Shown piece after piece: positions 11,701 to 22,750 of a stretch of 64,000 nt of DNA (position 1 is its first letter; each line of letters begins with the position of its first letter). The position numbers and the translations under genes were made by a program. The stretch is from assembly GCA_034387635.1 (NCBI GenBank), contig JAOANU010000011.1:590501-654500 (forward strand), given 5' to 3'. The notes under the pieces were generated by a model. That model saw only the letters and a program-made list of their open reading frames with translations. It had not been told where the DNA came from and ran no database searches. The DNA comes from Rhodosporidiobolus odoratus. Its lineage: Eukaryota > Basidiomycota > Microbotryomycetes > Sporidiobolales > Sporidiobolaceae.

Positions 11701-13383
11701 ATGGGCTCGCACAGCTGGACGGAAGCGAAGGAAGCTGGGCACGAGGTTGTGTACGTTTCCTTTCCTCCAGTTTCTACTTTTCTCGCCGGTTGTACTCAGC
11801 GATTTGAAACGACGCTCGTCTTAGCCACTTCTGTCGCACAAACGACTGGAAAGCGACTTGGCGAAAAGTTACGGCGATGAAGTATTGGGGTACGTCTTTC
11901 CCTCTCCTCTGTTGCCGTCGACAATGTGCTTCTGCTTCTTCCTGCTTGCTATCTTCGCTAATCTTTCTCGCCTATTTCCCTTTTTCAGGCTGGTGGCTCC
12001 TCCTGATCATCTGCATAGCAGCCTTCTCAACCCTCTCCCTCTACCGCGACACCCTCTTCACCTTCCTTGCGCCCTATTCGGATCAGTTCACTTCCTCGAG
12101 CTGGGCCTGGATCATTCCCCTCCTCGTACTGGTCATCGTCGGGATTCCTCCCCTTGGAGGGCATAATGTTACTCTAGTAGGTACTGGAGTTTTGTTCGGG
12201 TGGAAGGAAGGGATGGTGATTGGGGCGGCGGGGATGTTGCTGGGACAGGTGTGTCTCTCATGCTCCTATCATCCGCTCCTTCCAAAGCCAACACACTGGT
12301 AGGCTCCGGTGTATCCTCGATTGAGCTGCCACTCCACGCTGCAGCCTACAACGAGCAACACCGAGGCCAGACCTGTGCTGGTCCGGATTTTGGCGACTGA
12401 CTTTTCTTCCCTACACTCTGCTAACCCTCCTTCGCCACTACGAAGCTGGTCTGCTTTTTCGCCTTTCGACGTTTTCTTGCAATCAAAGCCCTCGCATACG
12501 AAGCGCAGAGTATCTGGTACGGGTGTATAGCGCGATTGATGCGGGATGGTGGAATCGGAATGTACCTATACCTTTCTTCCTCATGCTGTTCAACCTTTTG
12601 GAACGCTGAGTCTCTCGTCCTCGAGGATAGCGTCACAATCCTTCGATACTCGACAGTCCCGACGAATGTCATTACTGCGTTACAAGCTACGGCAGGCATG
12701 TCATTCTGGACGTACACGGTAGCATGGTCCGCTCATCCCCCGCGCCTTCTGTCTTTCATGCCCTTCTGACGCCTTTTCGATCTGCAGTGTCCTAGCTCTA
12801 CCCAAGAGCCTCGCTTTCGTCTACGTTGGTGCGATTTTCGCAGATGCAGCAGATCCTGAAAAGGCCCAGGTGGGCTGCGTTTCCTCCATCTAGGTCTAGA
12901 GTGCTGTCTACGACGACTAAAATCGAGATTGTTCGTCGATAGGAGCAACTCCTCATCTCCCTTGCGGTGATGCTAGCCACCGGGCTCGCTACCTTGATCT
13001 CCCTTTATGTTCTTTGGGTGAGTGCCATTCCGCCTTGTTCTTTCTCCTCGCTATATATCGAGGCTGAGAGCATTCGTGATCACCAGATGCGTGCCCGCAA
13101 GCTCTATCCGGAGATCCAGGACGAGCAAGCGAAAAAGCGGTTACGAAGCAGGAGGAAAGACAGGAAACGACGGCCGGAGAAGCCCCCTCTGTCGCATTCC
13201 AACTCCGACTCTGCCGCAGCAGGTCGTTTTGACTATCCTTCAGACCTTGACGATGAGTTGAGGACAGGAGTAGCGGACAGAAAAAGCGATACCTGGCCTG
13301 CCCTCCCGCCAATACCTCCCTTCCTACTGCAACAACTGTCGGAACAGCGGAGCCGTGAATCTTACATAGCGCGCGGAGTGTAA
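11701..13383 (+). CDS. Tvp38/VTT membrane protein, paralogue B (shortest copy)
   Basis: Starts MGSHSWTEAKEAGHEVV at 11701 and splices to HFCRTNDWKATWRKVTAMKYWG, the same block seen in copy A. It continues with WWLLLIICIAAFSTLSLYRD, WIIPLLVLVIVGIPPLGGHN, FGWKEGMVIGAAGMLLGQ, SIWYGCIARLMRDGG, RYSTVPTNVITALQATAGMS, ALPKSLAFVYVGAIFADAAD and LATLISLYVLWMRARKLYPE. Intron positions correspond to copy A. The tail after MRARKLYPE is only about 95 residues and basic near its start (KKRLRSRRKDRKRR), ending with TAA at 13381-13383. The motif that is FSAIPGHV in A and YSAIPGHV in C is YSTVPTNV here, so the Gly-His of the pocket motif is replaced. It may have altered activity, or be a paralogue with a distinct role. 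Confidence 0.82.
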
Positions 13384-13532
13384 CACGATACCATGGTCAT
13401 GACTGTGAACTACCGGTTACAAGAATGCGAGGCCTTTTCGCTTCGCGAAAGTTCGACGAGGACGGCCTTCTCAGAAAAAAGTCCTCAATCTCGCGTTCTC
13501 TGTTGAGGGAATATACAAGGCTACCCCAGCTG

Positions 13533-15370
13533 CTACCTTCTCCCCCTTCCATCTCGTTCCAGCATCTCCTCCAGAAACTCCGGCGGGGCAGGCAACCCAG
13601 ACAGATGTCCATCACCTCCTCCACCTCTTGACGAGGGTGGCGGATCATACAGCTCCCCGCGTCCGGGCGCTAGTCCCGCCGTACTGCTACTCTGCGCCGG
13701 CGGATAACTCGGCATGTTACTGCGCGATTGACGGCCGTATCGACTGGAGTTCGACCGCCCATTCTCGTCGTCTTCTTCCTCATCGCTCGACAGCGGCAGT
13801 GGACCAAACTGGGTCGACTTGGTACTTCCTCGACGAGAGACGAGGGTCCGTTCGTCGTCGTCGTAAGAGTGAACGGATTTGACGTAAGCTTTGCCATGAT
13901 CCCCGTCGAAAGCTGCTTCGGCGAGAGAGCTTCGTTGTTTGATCCGGTGAGAGTGTTGACGAGATCCGGAGGAGGAGAGAGAGGGGAGGAACGAGGAGCG
14001 ATGCTTCTCGTCTTCGGAGTCGGAGGAGCTTGAGGAGGAGGAGGAAGACGAAGTTGATGGGCGAGGTTTGGAAGATGCAGAACCGGCGGCTTCTTCAGCT
14101 TCTCTGGCTTGGAGTTCTTCCAAGATTACGGGATAGAGTTTGCGAGCGCGCATCTGTTCAGGAACAACGATCATGAGTGTCAGCTTGGTCTCGCTCAGGT
14201 AGACTGAACGGAACAGGCAAAAGCACATAGAGAATGTAGACTGCGATTGCAGTTGCAAGTCCGCTCGCACCCAAGATGCCGAGCGAGATGAGGGATTGTT
14301 CCTATGGACGAGGAGGGGATTGAGCAAGTCAGCCCCTCGCGATGCCTTTCGACCGGTGCCAGAACGGAACGGAATGGAACGAACCGCCTTCTTCTCCGGA
14401 TCTCCCGCATCCACAAACACAACCCCAAAGTACACAAACGCCAGAGGCCGAGGAAACGACAGAATTACCGCCAAGGAGTATTTCCAGAGCGACATCCCCA
14501 CGGTTGACGTGATAGCCGTCATGACATGCCCGGGAATGGCCGAGTACCGCATGATGGTGACGATCCAGAGGCTACCATCTCGCATCAGCCGCGCGAGGCA
14601 GGAGTAGTAGATGGATTTGTGTTCGATTTTGGCAGCCGAGGCGGTGAGGTATCTTCGGAAGACGAAGAAGCATAAAAACTGAATGAAAAGTGTAGGCACA
14701 ATGGTCAGAGGTTGACTGCGCGTGCCACTTCGCCCCAGTCAGCTGCAATAAGCGGGAGAGACGCACCTCTCCCAGGAACATCCCAACCGTAGCAACCGCA
14801 ATCCCCTTCCACCAACCCCAACACATCCCAATCGCCAACAAAACAATCTCATGCCCCGCCAACGGAGGGATGCTCAACACGATCAGGACGACGACCGGGA
14901 TGATCCACATCCACTTCGAATCGGCGATGTCGTCTTTGTAGGGTTCAAACTTTTTGACGAGCGCATCGCGTTCGAGGGAGAGGCAGGCGGTTCCGGCTAC
15001 GATGAGGGCGCCGACGAGCCACCAGACTGCAAGGACATAGAGGAGGTATAAGCTGCTGACCGACAGCCCACCGGAGGGAAGGACATAGCGGGACAGGGGC
15101 GGGAGAAGAAAAAAAAGGAAAATCCAACTTACGCCAGTACTTCCTCTTAACCGAGTTCCTCGCCGTCCGTTTCCAGCTATGCGTTCTCACGAACCGCCTG
15201 TCACGACTCTCCTGGCAAAGGTTAGCGCACCGCAGATGCCAAGAAGTGCACAACACGGAGGGAGAGAGGAAAGGAGGCGAGGTAAAAGTCGGGAACAAGG
15301 CGCACCAGAGCTCTTTCGCCGCCTCTTTTGCTTCCGCCCATTCGTCCTTGATAGCCTGGATGGGACGCAT
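13533..15370 (-). CDS. Tvp38/VTT membrane protein, paralogue C (inverted copy)
   Basis: Start at 15370: MRPIQAIKDEWAEAKEAAKE, then RRFVRTHSWKRTARNSVKRK, then WWLVGALIVAGTACLSLERD. The VTT core reads WIIPVVVLIVLSIPPLAGHE, WGWWKGIAVATVGMFLGE, KIEHKSIYYSCLARLMRDGS, RYSAIPGHVMTAITSTVGMS, SFPRPLAFVYFGVVFVDAGD and ATAIAVYILYMRARKLYPVI. The tail (about 190 residues) has a run of Ser then Asp/Glu (SSSSSSSSSDSEDEKHRSS) and resembles phosphorylated acidic-serine regions. It converges on copy B with only about 150 bp between stop codons. All three copies share the same exon/domain plan, so they most likely arose by local duplication with an inversion. Tails are unrelated between copies. Confidence 0.83.
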
Positions 15371-15988
15371 CCTGCCGGGGAAGACTGATAGGGAAAGAAG
15401 ATAGCGGACCTCAGAGTGCGGAGGTTGGTGGGGAAGACGATTCGAAGCCGAAAAGGGTCGACAGGTGCACAGCGGGCAGCGAGGCTGGTCGTGGGGACGC
15501 TAGCAGCACGCAGCACGGTTCAAAGGAGTCGACCAGCTGGCGAGAGAGAGAGAGAGAGAGGATGTCGCGACCAAGAGCCGTTCCTCTGCCGCTCCTGCAG
15601 GCCGCTCCGCGGACCCTCAGATGGGACGACAAGGACAAGCAGAGCGTCTCATCAGACCAGCAGTGAGGTATTGACGGTACCGACTGTATCACAGGAAGCA
15701 AGCTGCGAGGCGCAAGAGAACGGTGCTGGGGATGAGGCCGTCGCAGGTCGCCGCGGTCCTATTTCAGCTGGAGCAGCCTTGGGAGCAGCAGCGTTCACGC
15801 GGAAGAGACACGAGGGCACCTGTACATGATCCGACAGTGGGCCGGGGGGAAGTAAGCGCCGCTTAAGCGGGAGAAAAAGAAAAAAGGGGTCGAGAAACGT
15901 ACGAAAAGACAGCTGATTAGTTTGCAACGCATAACAAGAAAGGCTTATTAGGAACAACAAGCACTCCATACTAAGCTTCCAGTCCGCC
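15371..15988. other. Intergenic region with short GA repeat
   Basis: It holds the promoter/leader side of VTT copy C and the 3' side of the inositol kinase. A (GA)n run of about 20 bases lies at 15541-15561. No gene is supported. Confidence 0.5.
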
Positions 15989-17245
15989 CTATTGCTTATC
16001 CTGCTCCTCCAGCTTCCTCACCAGTCCTTGTATCAACTCCTTCGTTGTCCTGACGCCAAGCAGAACGCCTTCGTCCGGTCCTTCCCCCGGCGCCGCCCTC
16101 GTATGCGCAAAGTCGATAAGCCTGAGCTCGTAGGGTAAAAGAGTATGCGATGCGGCATTCCCCTCCGAGTCGGTGGTTGAAGTCGAAGCTGCGTCGTCGT
16201 CTTCTTCTTCGGCTGCTCCCTCGCTGGCTTCGGATCCTCTTCGGGCCGCAGAAGCTGACTGTTCTGTCTGCGCCGCCTGAGCTCGAAGCAGTGCTGCCTC
16301 AAGAGCCGCTGCGTCTCCTTCGACGATGATGAGCAAACTCCCGCCCCTCATTCTAATCTCCATCTTACTCAACACGACCTCCAGCGCTTCCAGCCGGCGG
16401 GCGAGGGTCCTGAGTACGGGAAGGAGAAGGTCTGCAGGCAAGGCGGCGGGAGTGGTCGAGGTAGGGGGGACGGCACCGGAGGATTCGGCGGAAGAGGGAG
16501 AGGAAAGGGGAGGGTAAAAAAAGCGAGCGATGCCAGAGGGGAGCTCGGACGCGAGGAGGGCGCGGCCGTAGGGTTTGGGAGTTTGTACGTAGGAGGAGGT
16601 GGTTGCGTTCCAGACCTGCAAGGGTTGGGAGGGCTGTCAGCAGACGTCGCAAGAAAAGGCAGTACCGCGGTGAGTATCCCGCCGGATCCGGTCCTCTCAG
16701 CGGATCAGCCGGTTTGGCTCACCTGGAAGCCAGTCAGCCTAACGCCTTTCTCGCCGCTAGTACTAGCAGCGGCGGCCTTTGTCATTCTCGCTTTCTTCTC
16801 TTCCGTCGCATCCTCATCAAACAGCTGAGTACCGAGTTTAATGTCTAGTACGTTGGGGTGCAGGAAGCGGTGGGTGAGGTTTTCTAGCACGAGCATCTGA
16901 GGAAGCGAAGAGACCGTCAGCCCTGTCAGCATGCAGGAAGATGTTGCCCCACTCGGGACAGAAAGAGGAGGTCAGGGAACGGACCTCTGGCTCGACGTGT
17001 CCTTCGCTGGCAGGATCTAGCTTTTGCACCGCTCCGCCTTGCTCTGTCACCCTTCCCTCGAGCTTTAGTGTACCATAAAAGGCGGGAGTCCAGTCGCTGA
17101 GAAAGTTGCCGTGATTGAGAGTGGGTGCGATGGATTGATAGAATTCGAGTTCGCGGGGTGAAGAGGGTTTGATCAGGGTCGAGCTTGAGAGTGGTGATGC
17201 TAAGATAGTAGCTGCATGTCCCCCTACTTGATGAGCGAAGGCCAT
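15989..17245 (-). CDS. ARG82: Inositol polyphosphate multikinase (Arg82/IPMK family)
   Basis: The start at 17245 gives MAFAHQVGGHAATILASPL. After splicing the diagnostic IPK motifs appear in order: PNVLDIKLG (the PxxxDxKxG motif for inositol phosphate binding) near 16840-16870, GSLLIIVEGD near 16320-16345, and LIDFAHTR (the DFA metal-binding motif) near 16105-16130. The enzyme phosphorylates Ins(1,4,5)P3 to higher inositol phosphates in the nucleus and cytosol; in yeast Arg82 also acts with the ArgR-Mcm1 complex. At least two introns (near 16625-16730 and 16895-16985) interrupt it. An acidic insert (EGAAEEEDDDAASTSTT) precedes the DFA motif, a common place for loops in this family. It ends RKLEEQDKQ and TAG at 15989-15991. 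Its start is only about 85 bp from the next gene, so the two share a promoter. Confidence 0.88.
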
Positions 17246-17330
17246 ACTGACGGTGAGCGAGATTGAGGAGGAGCAATGCATGCACAACAAGCGATTTCAA
17301 CCTCTGGCGCTGCCCGCATCTATCTTTGAG

Positions 17331-18462
17331 ATGCACATTGACTTGGACAAGGAACCCACCACTCTGTTCGACTATACGCTGAGGACCGCACCCCTTACCG
17401 TGGTCTACAACTCGGCTGCCATCAGTTCGTCCACTTTCATCAGTCGCACCTCTACCTCGACCCAGCTTACCCTGAGTCCCTTATGCAGCTGCACTAGGCG
17501 CAACAGCAGGTGGAACTGCCGCAGTCCTACAAAATACCCCCGCCATCCCCGCAGCTTTCAAGACTGCAATCCGAACCGGCGTCTTTGGCTTCACCTTCTT
17601 CAGTCAGTCGCACCCTCTTCTCCCACGTCCCTTACGTTTCCAATCATACTCATCAGAGTCAATGTGTACCTCTGCAGGTATACGAGAATACGCTCTCATC
17701 CCCCTGCTCACCACCGCCTCATTGCACCCTTCCCCTCTTCCTTCTCCCTCTTTCTCTTCCACCTCAGCATTAGCTCAATCCTCCCCGCACACGCACAACC
17801 TCCTCCCTACAACTCTCTCAGGTCTCCTAGCTGGTACCGCCTTCTCCTACTTCCAACGAAGCTCCCCAGCCGTCCCGTCGACCACCCATGCTCGAGCAGG
17901 CCTGACCCTCGCGTTGGGGTGTGTGGTGCTCCAGGGTATTGTGAATGAGGCGGATGTGGTACGGATAAAGTTGCTCGGGTGGGGGGAAGAGCGAGAACGG
18001 ATAAAGCGGGAACAGGCAGTGGACGTGGGGGACGGTCCCTCCCTGGCTCCTACACGTCCAACAGTTCCTTCGTCCACCTCTGGGCCGATATCAGCTCCTT
18101 CTCCCGCGTCTCATGTCCCTTCAGCCGCATCGTCATCTGCACCTGCACCCCCACCGCCAAACTCCTACCTAACCGACCTAACCCAAGCCCCTCACCCCTC
18201 CTCCCCCTCCTTCTCCGACCCAGGCCGCGAAACCTTCGCCGAACGTTCCGACCGACTCTTCCTCGACGCCTGGACCTGGATCAAATCCAAAGCGGCCACC
18301 GTCAGTCCGGTGAAGAAGATGCAAGAAGGGGAGTACGAGAGTAAGATGCGAGGGGTTTTGAAGGGGGTCGAGGAGGAACGGGAGAGGGTTAGGAGGGAGA
18401 GAATGGAGTTGGAGGCTTTGGAGAAGATTCTGGAAAAGGTTGAGGGGAAGGGAAGGGCGTAG
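17331..18462 (+). CDS. Small predicted membrane protein, possibly Tim17/22-superfamily-like
   Basis: I assemble three exons. ATG at 17331 gives MHIDLDKEPTTLFDYTLRTA and so on, with donor GTTCGT near 17428. The next exon, from about 17504, reads GGTAAVLQNTPAIPAAFKTA then IRTGVFGFTFF. The third starts near 17681 with IREYALIPLL, then LPTTLSGLLAGTAFSYFQRS, and GLTLALGCVVLQGIVNEADV. The alternation of Gly-rich helices with RTGVFGFTFFSIREYA and LSGLLAGTAF resembles Tim17/Tim22/Tim23-type proteins, but no full signature is present, so this is a weak suggestion. The C-terminal half is hydrophilic: a Pro/Ser linker, then a charged coiled-coil-like end (VEEERERVRRERMELEALEK). Stop at 18460-18462. The start and first intron are my inference. 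Confidence 0.6.
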
Positions 18463-19185
18463 GATGGTAAAGTTGACAAATGAAGATACTACCTTTCGTC
18501 GCACATCCTGAAAAAGCGATAGGTTCCGAAGAAATAGAAGTGAAGGACAGGCGAACGCGTAAGCCGGCACAGGAAAGAGCTGGAGGCTAGGCGGGAAAGA
18601 GAGCGAGCAGAGAGGACCGGCAGGACAGCGAGAAGAAGGGATATCACGAAGAGAAGGAAGGCACTCTCTGTTACGGCACAGGCGCTGCCTTGATTGACCA
18701 GCACACTCAGATTTTGATCCAGCGTCTCTGTGGCTCCTCGACGATGTGGTATGATCGCGGCGACAAACAAGTAAGGCAATAGGCCAGAAGGGCGTCCAGA
18801 CAGCCTACCGTTTGCAGCCTGTTACCGGCCGCTTCAACGAGTCCGGTGGTCAGCTTCTCCTAGCGATATTTCTCTCAGGCTCTCGCGAAGACGCCTGGGC
18901 GGAGCGACGAGAAAAGGAGGATGGTAACAAGCAGACTGAGAAGGTCATGAGGAGGATCAGCTGTTTGCACCAACGGCGAATGTGAGAGCGTAGGCATTGC
19001 AAGCTTAGCGGCTCTTGAGAGTAGCCAGAAGTCGGGAGAAACAGGGCATCCAAGGATACGCTCTACTTCATTGAGTTCAAGTTTTGGATCGGCAATTTCG
19101 CTCTTCTACACACGTGATCAACTCTTCCCGCCCCCAATCTCCTACATCTTTCCCTTCACTACACCCTCTCCCTTCCGATCTCCAA
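18463..19185. other. Intergenic region, no supported gene
   Basis: Minus-strand frames at 18489-18779 and 18850-19053 contain Leu/Ser-rich stretches (for example FLLFVISLLLAVLPVLS), but they lack homologous-looking motifs, good start context or joinable splice sites. I treat them as chance frames or untranslated sequence. Confidence 0.45.
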
Positions 19186-20092
19186 GTCAAAGGCTAGCCA
19201 ACACGGCCTCAGCGCCCGAAGGCCCAACTCCCGGTCCCGTCTCTTCACCAACGTAAGTGACCTTGAGGTCGTCGATGACGAGAGCGAAGCGCTTAGCACG
19301 CTTGCCAAATCCGACGCGCGAGAGGTCTTGCGTCAGGCCGGCAGGCTCGAGGAAGTCAAAGTTGGGGTCGCCGATGCAGATGACCTACTTTGCGATATAA
19401 CGGTCAATTAGGCTGTAAGCACAACGGGGAAAGACTGAGAGGGGGCGCGAACGTACCTTGTCACCCGTCTTGTGCACCCTCCCGAATGCGGACTGGACGA
19501 AGAGGTCGTTGGAGGAGATGCAGTAGATTGAATCGACACCCTTGGCTTTGCTGCAGGACAGTAGTGAGGTAGGCAAGAGGAATTGCCAGAGTATCGAAGG
19601 CGCGGGGTCCGAGACATCATCGGCGGGACAAGGGATGGGCAAGGTGGCAGGGGGAAAGGAACGAGGGAAGACGAGACAAGACAGCAAGCAGAGAAAGCCA
19701 TCAGCTGGGCGCTCTCAGTTCCCTGCGAGGTAAGCTAGTAGCTACGTACAAGTCGTCGTAGGACGTGACGTAAGGCGGGAGGTGGTTCTCTGCACGAGCA
19801 AAGGGTGAGTGGGTTGCGTACAAGCGAAAGTGGGGCGCAAGATATTGAGAAAGGTCTTACCGGAGCAAGTTTTCGTGAAGGAGCCGGGGATACCAAAGAC
19901 GACCACCTTCTTGCCCTTCCAGTCGGCGTGCGTGTCGATCTTGCCTGGAAGACCGCACACGCCGGGGTCTTCAAGAGCAGGGGAGAAGGGAACGTAGCCA
20001 ATGGTGGTGGCAGGGATGGTTTCGCCGACTTTGATGGTCACTGTCGGCGGGCGCGGTGATGAGTCTGTCAGTACTTCGCGGAGCCGCGGCAT
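19186..20092 (-). CDS. Prx5-type (Ahp1/PMP20-like) thiol peroxiredoxin
   Basis: The exons read VTIKVGETIPATTIGYVPFS, then WKGKKVVVFGIPGSFTKTCS with the peroxidatic Cys in the PGxFTxxCS motif. An intron follows, then ENHLPPYVTSYDD, then KAKGVDSIYCISSNDLFVQS with a second Cys, AFGRVHKTGDK, and FDFLEPAGLTQDLSRVGFGK. It ends GPSGAEAVLASL and TGA at 19186-19188. The order and size match the atypical two-Cys Prx5 family, which reduces peroxides using thioredoxin or glutathione. No obvious targeting peptide or SKL-type peroxisomal end is seen, so a cytosolic enzyme is likely. The start is uncertain: the frame is open from an ATG at 20092, but a short intron creating a split ATG just before TIKVG is also possible. 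Three further introns are well marked. Confidence 0.85.
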
Positions 20093-20612
20093 CTCGTAGC
20101 ATCTCTAGGGAGCTGTGAGAGCCCGTGCCAGAGAAGTGGGGCGTGGAACGGATGGTGCAACGGCCGAAAGAGCGTGGGGCGTACTGTTGCTTGCCGGTCG
20201 TACTGTAAGGTCTTGGGAGTCAGCGTATGACCGTGTAACGGCTCAGAGAAGCTGCTTACAGTGCTGTGATAAGCGTGAGGGGAGGAAACGGCGGAGAGCG
20301 GGCGAAGTCGCCAAAAGTGATGTCCACCTTCGCACACCTCCTGAGCAAGCCCCGCTCACTCATCAATGTAATGGGACGCGTACGTCGGTGCAAGTTGGTA
20401 TCAGGAAGGCTCCCTCTGGAATCGCGTCGACTCTCTGAAAACATGAGACCCAGAAGTCGATGACGCCACATGACGCCGGCCTTCTCAAAAGTCTTCTCTC
20501 CTCCGAGTCCTATTCCGCTCGCACTCTACCCGCTTACACAGTCCAGCTGCTCGCATAGTGCCAACGAACCGTCCCTCCACCACCCCAATAGCAACATAGC
20601 TCTCCCCCACAC
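20093..20612. other. Divergent promoter region (peroxiredoxin / EI24-like gene)
   Basis: About 520 bp between two genes read away from each other. No recognisable protein. A 5' leader exon for the peroxiredoxin may lie here. The right end (CCACCCCAATAGCAACATAG) is the leader of the + strand gene. Confidence 0.45.
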
Positions 20613-21957
20613 ATGTCCGACCTCGTCAAGCGTCAAGTCGCCAAGGGCGTTGAAGCTGCAAAGGAGGATGTTACCGCCATTGCCCATATCGGAGAGGAGG
20701 CCGCGAAGAGCGGCGCATACTTGTATCCCTTGTACGTTCGAATCGTCGACTCCTCCCGAATGCGCAGCTGACCTTGCTCGTGACAGCTACGGCATCGTCT
20801 ACTTCGTCCAGCACCCTCGCCTGGTCGACGCTCTCAAGCCCCTCATCGTCCGCAGCTTGAGCATCAGCATGATCACCGCAAGTCTCTGCTTACCCGGCTT
20901 TCTCAATCCATTCTCGCGACCTGACAGTCTCTCTTCCCTGTTTACAGATTGCTGTCATGTTCACCTTCACCTACCTTCCCCAAGTCGGCGTCTTGGCGTT
21001 GATCAGCGGGCCCTTGGGTGAGTTGCATTCATGGATGTTCACCTGTGCCGCACTGACTTTTCTTTCACTTCCTTGACAGCTTTCGTTGCCGCCGTCCCTA
21101 TGGTCCTTGCTGAGGCTTGTACGTCTATACCCTAAAAAGGTTCTTCCCCAGATCCGTCGTCTGCCTGAGGTGTGAACGAGGCGATTTTCCCTCGCGACAT
21201 TCTGACCGCGATTCCTTCCCTCACTCTCGCCACCAACAGACTTTGTTATCCTCTTCCTCCACCGCACCTTCCTTACTCCTGCCGTCAGCGAGCGCATCTT
21301 CGACGCTGTCCTCCTTCAGAAAGGTCACGACGACCTCGTCGCCCACGGTCGCGCCTTGAACAAGAAGAGTGGCTCCGTCGAGCTCGGCAAGAGCCTCCTT
21401 AGTCCCGTCACCAAGAAGTTCTCCGCCGAGGGACTGGTGAGGTATCTCATCACCCTGCCTTTGAACTTGATTCCGGGCGTCGGCACGGCCATTTTCTTGC
21501 TGCTCAACGGGAGGAAGGCTGGACCGTATGTCTTTTCTCTAGCCTACACTCGATTTACCAACTTCGCAGACTGACAGTTGACGGTTTCGTAGGGCCGCGC
21601 ACAACCGCTACTTCCAGCTGAAGCAATTCGACAAGAAAGCGAAGCAGCAGTTCATCGAGCAGCGCAGTGAGGCCTACACCTCGTTCGTCTCTCGCTTTTT
21701 TATTGTCCGCCCTTCCTGTATTGACTTGTTTGGCTTTTCCTCCTCGGTTCTGACCACTCGTCTTCAGGTTCGGTGCCGCCTCGATCCTCCTCGGCCTCAT
21801 TCCCCTTTTCGGCCCCGCCACCGCCTTCACTTCCGCCGCGGGTGCTGCGTTGTGGGCTGCAGACCTCGAGAAGCGCTCACAGAAGAGCTCGGGTGCGAAG
21901 GGATCGACTGAGGGGGAGGTACAGAGGGAGGTCGTTGTTGGGAGGGTTGAGCTCTGA
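20613..21957 (+). CDS. EI24/Rrt8-Lds-like multi-pass membrane protein
   Basis: The start at 20613 gives MSDLVKRQVAKGVEAAKEDV, then AAKSGAYLYPL, YGIVYFVQHPRLVDALKPLI, VMFTFTYLPQVGVLALISGP, AFVAAVPMVLAEA and FVILFLHRTFLTPAVSERIF. The conserved stretch LITLPLNLIPGVGTAIFLLL, then NRYFQLKQFDKKAKQQFIEQ and FGAASILLGLIPLFGPATAF, is typical of the fungal EI24-domain proteins Rrt8/Lds1/Lds2. Those are associated with lipid droplets and the outer spore wall in budding yeast; the role in this organism is unknown. About six introns split the gene. The tail (EKRSQKSSGAKGSTEGEVQR) is hydrophilic and ends at TGA 21955-21957. Confidence 0.8.
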
Positions 21958-22750
21958 AAGGGTTGCTCTCGAAGAATGAAGGACAGATGGACGTGTACAT
22001 ACGTAATAGGAGAAGTAAGCAGTAAAAACGCTTGCATCTTCTCCATTTGCCCCTCCGTCCCATACCGACCCACTTTTTCGTCTGAATCCTGTTCACGGAA
22101 AGCGCTATGGCGATCCCTCTTCCCGACGGGCGATGGTAGCAGAGCGTTGTCGTTAGGTTACGGAGCTGGCCCCCGCCGTGACTGCCCGCGCAGTGCCACC
22201 GCGAGCGCCCTTGCACAAAAAGCTTGCGTGCGAAAAATGACCGAGGTAGGCCTAGAGAAACCTAACTAGGCATGTACCCTCTTCCCCGTGGCGAGGATCT
22301 CCTACCCGTACGTGGTCGTGACACACTTGGCAAAGGTGAACGAGCCTACGCACTACTGGAAACTATGCAGACCTCCTGGAAGTGGCTCGAAGGCTCGCGC
22401 GCATCTTCCGCCGGTCTACCTTGCCTACTGCAATGCGGATCTGCTGCGCCAGTCAAAGTGGTAAGTATCCTTTCTTCAAAATGGCGTCGACTGCTGAGCA
22501 GGTGCTGGGATGCGAACGTCCTTCTCGCTTGACCTTCTCAAACTGGATCCTTGTTCGCATGTACTTCTTCGTGCTGTGCGCAGCAAAGACCCCGCAGGCC
22601 CGCAGGGCATCATCACTCAGATCTAGCTCTGTACTTCGTGGCTGAGCTGCAAGAATCTCCAATTTCTGCACGAGAACGTCCATCCCCAGCGCGGCATGCG
22701 ATCGCTACAGTAGCTCATTCCGCTGCCTCACCTGACCCCTGATCGCAACG
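21958..22750. other. Intergenic region with one unassigned minus-strand frame
   Basis: A minus-strand frame at 22453-22683 (MDVLVQKLEILAAQPRSTEL ... SAVDAILKKGYLPL) has protein-like composition but no family I recognise and no clear partner exon. It may belong with the disturbed locus just to its right. The rest shows nothing. Confidence 0.35.

Noticed and set aside
8324..15370. Tvp38 trio as a bacterial DedA transfer
   Set aside because: Conserved multi-intron structure and the eukaryotic Tvp38-type N- and C-terminal blocks argue for ordinary fungal duplication.
15541..15561. Short GA repeat as a regulatory GAGA element
   Set aside because: About ten GA units alone give no support for a binding site. 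Noted only as simple sequence.
18489..19053. Minus-strand Leu-rich frames as a small membrane protein gene
   Set aside because: No splice-consistent join, no homologous motif and weak start contexts. Left as intergenic.
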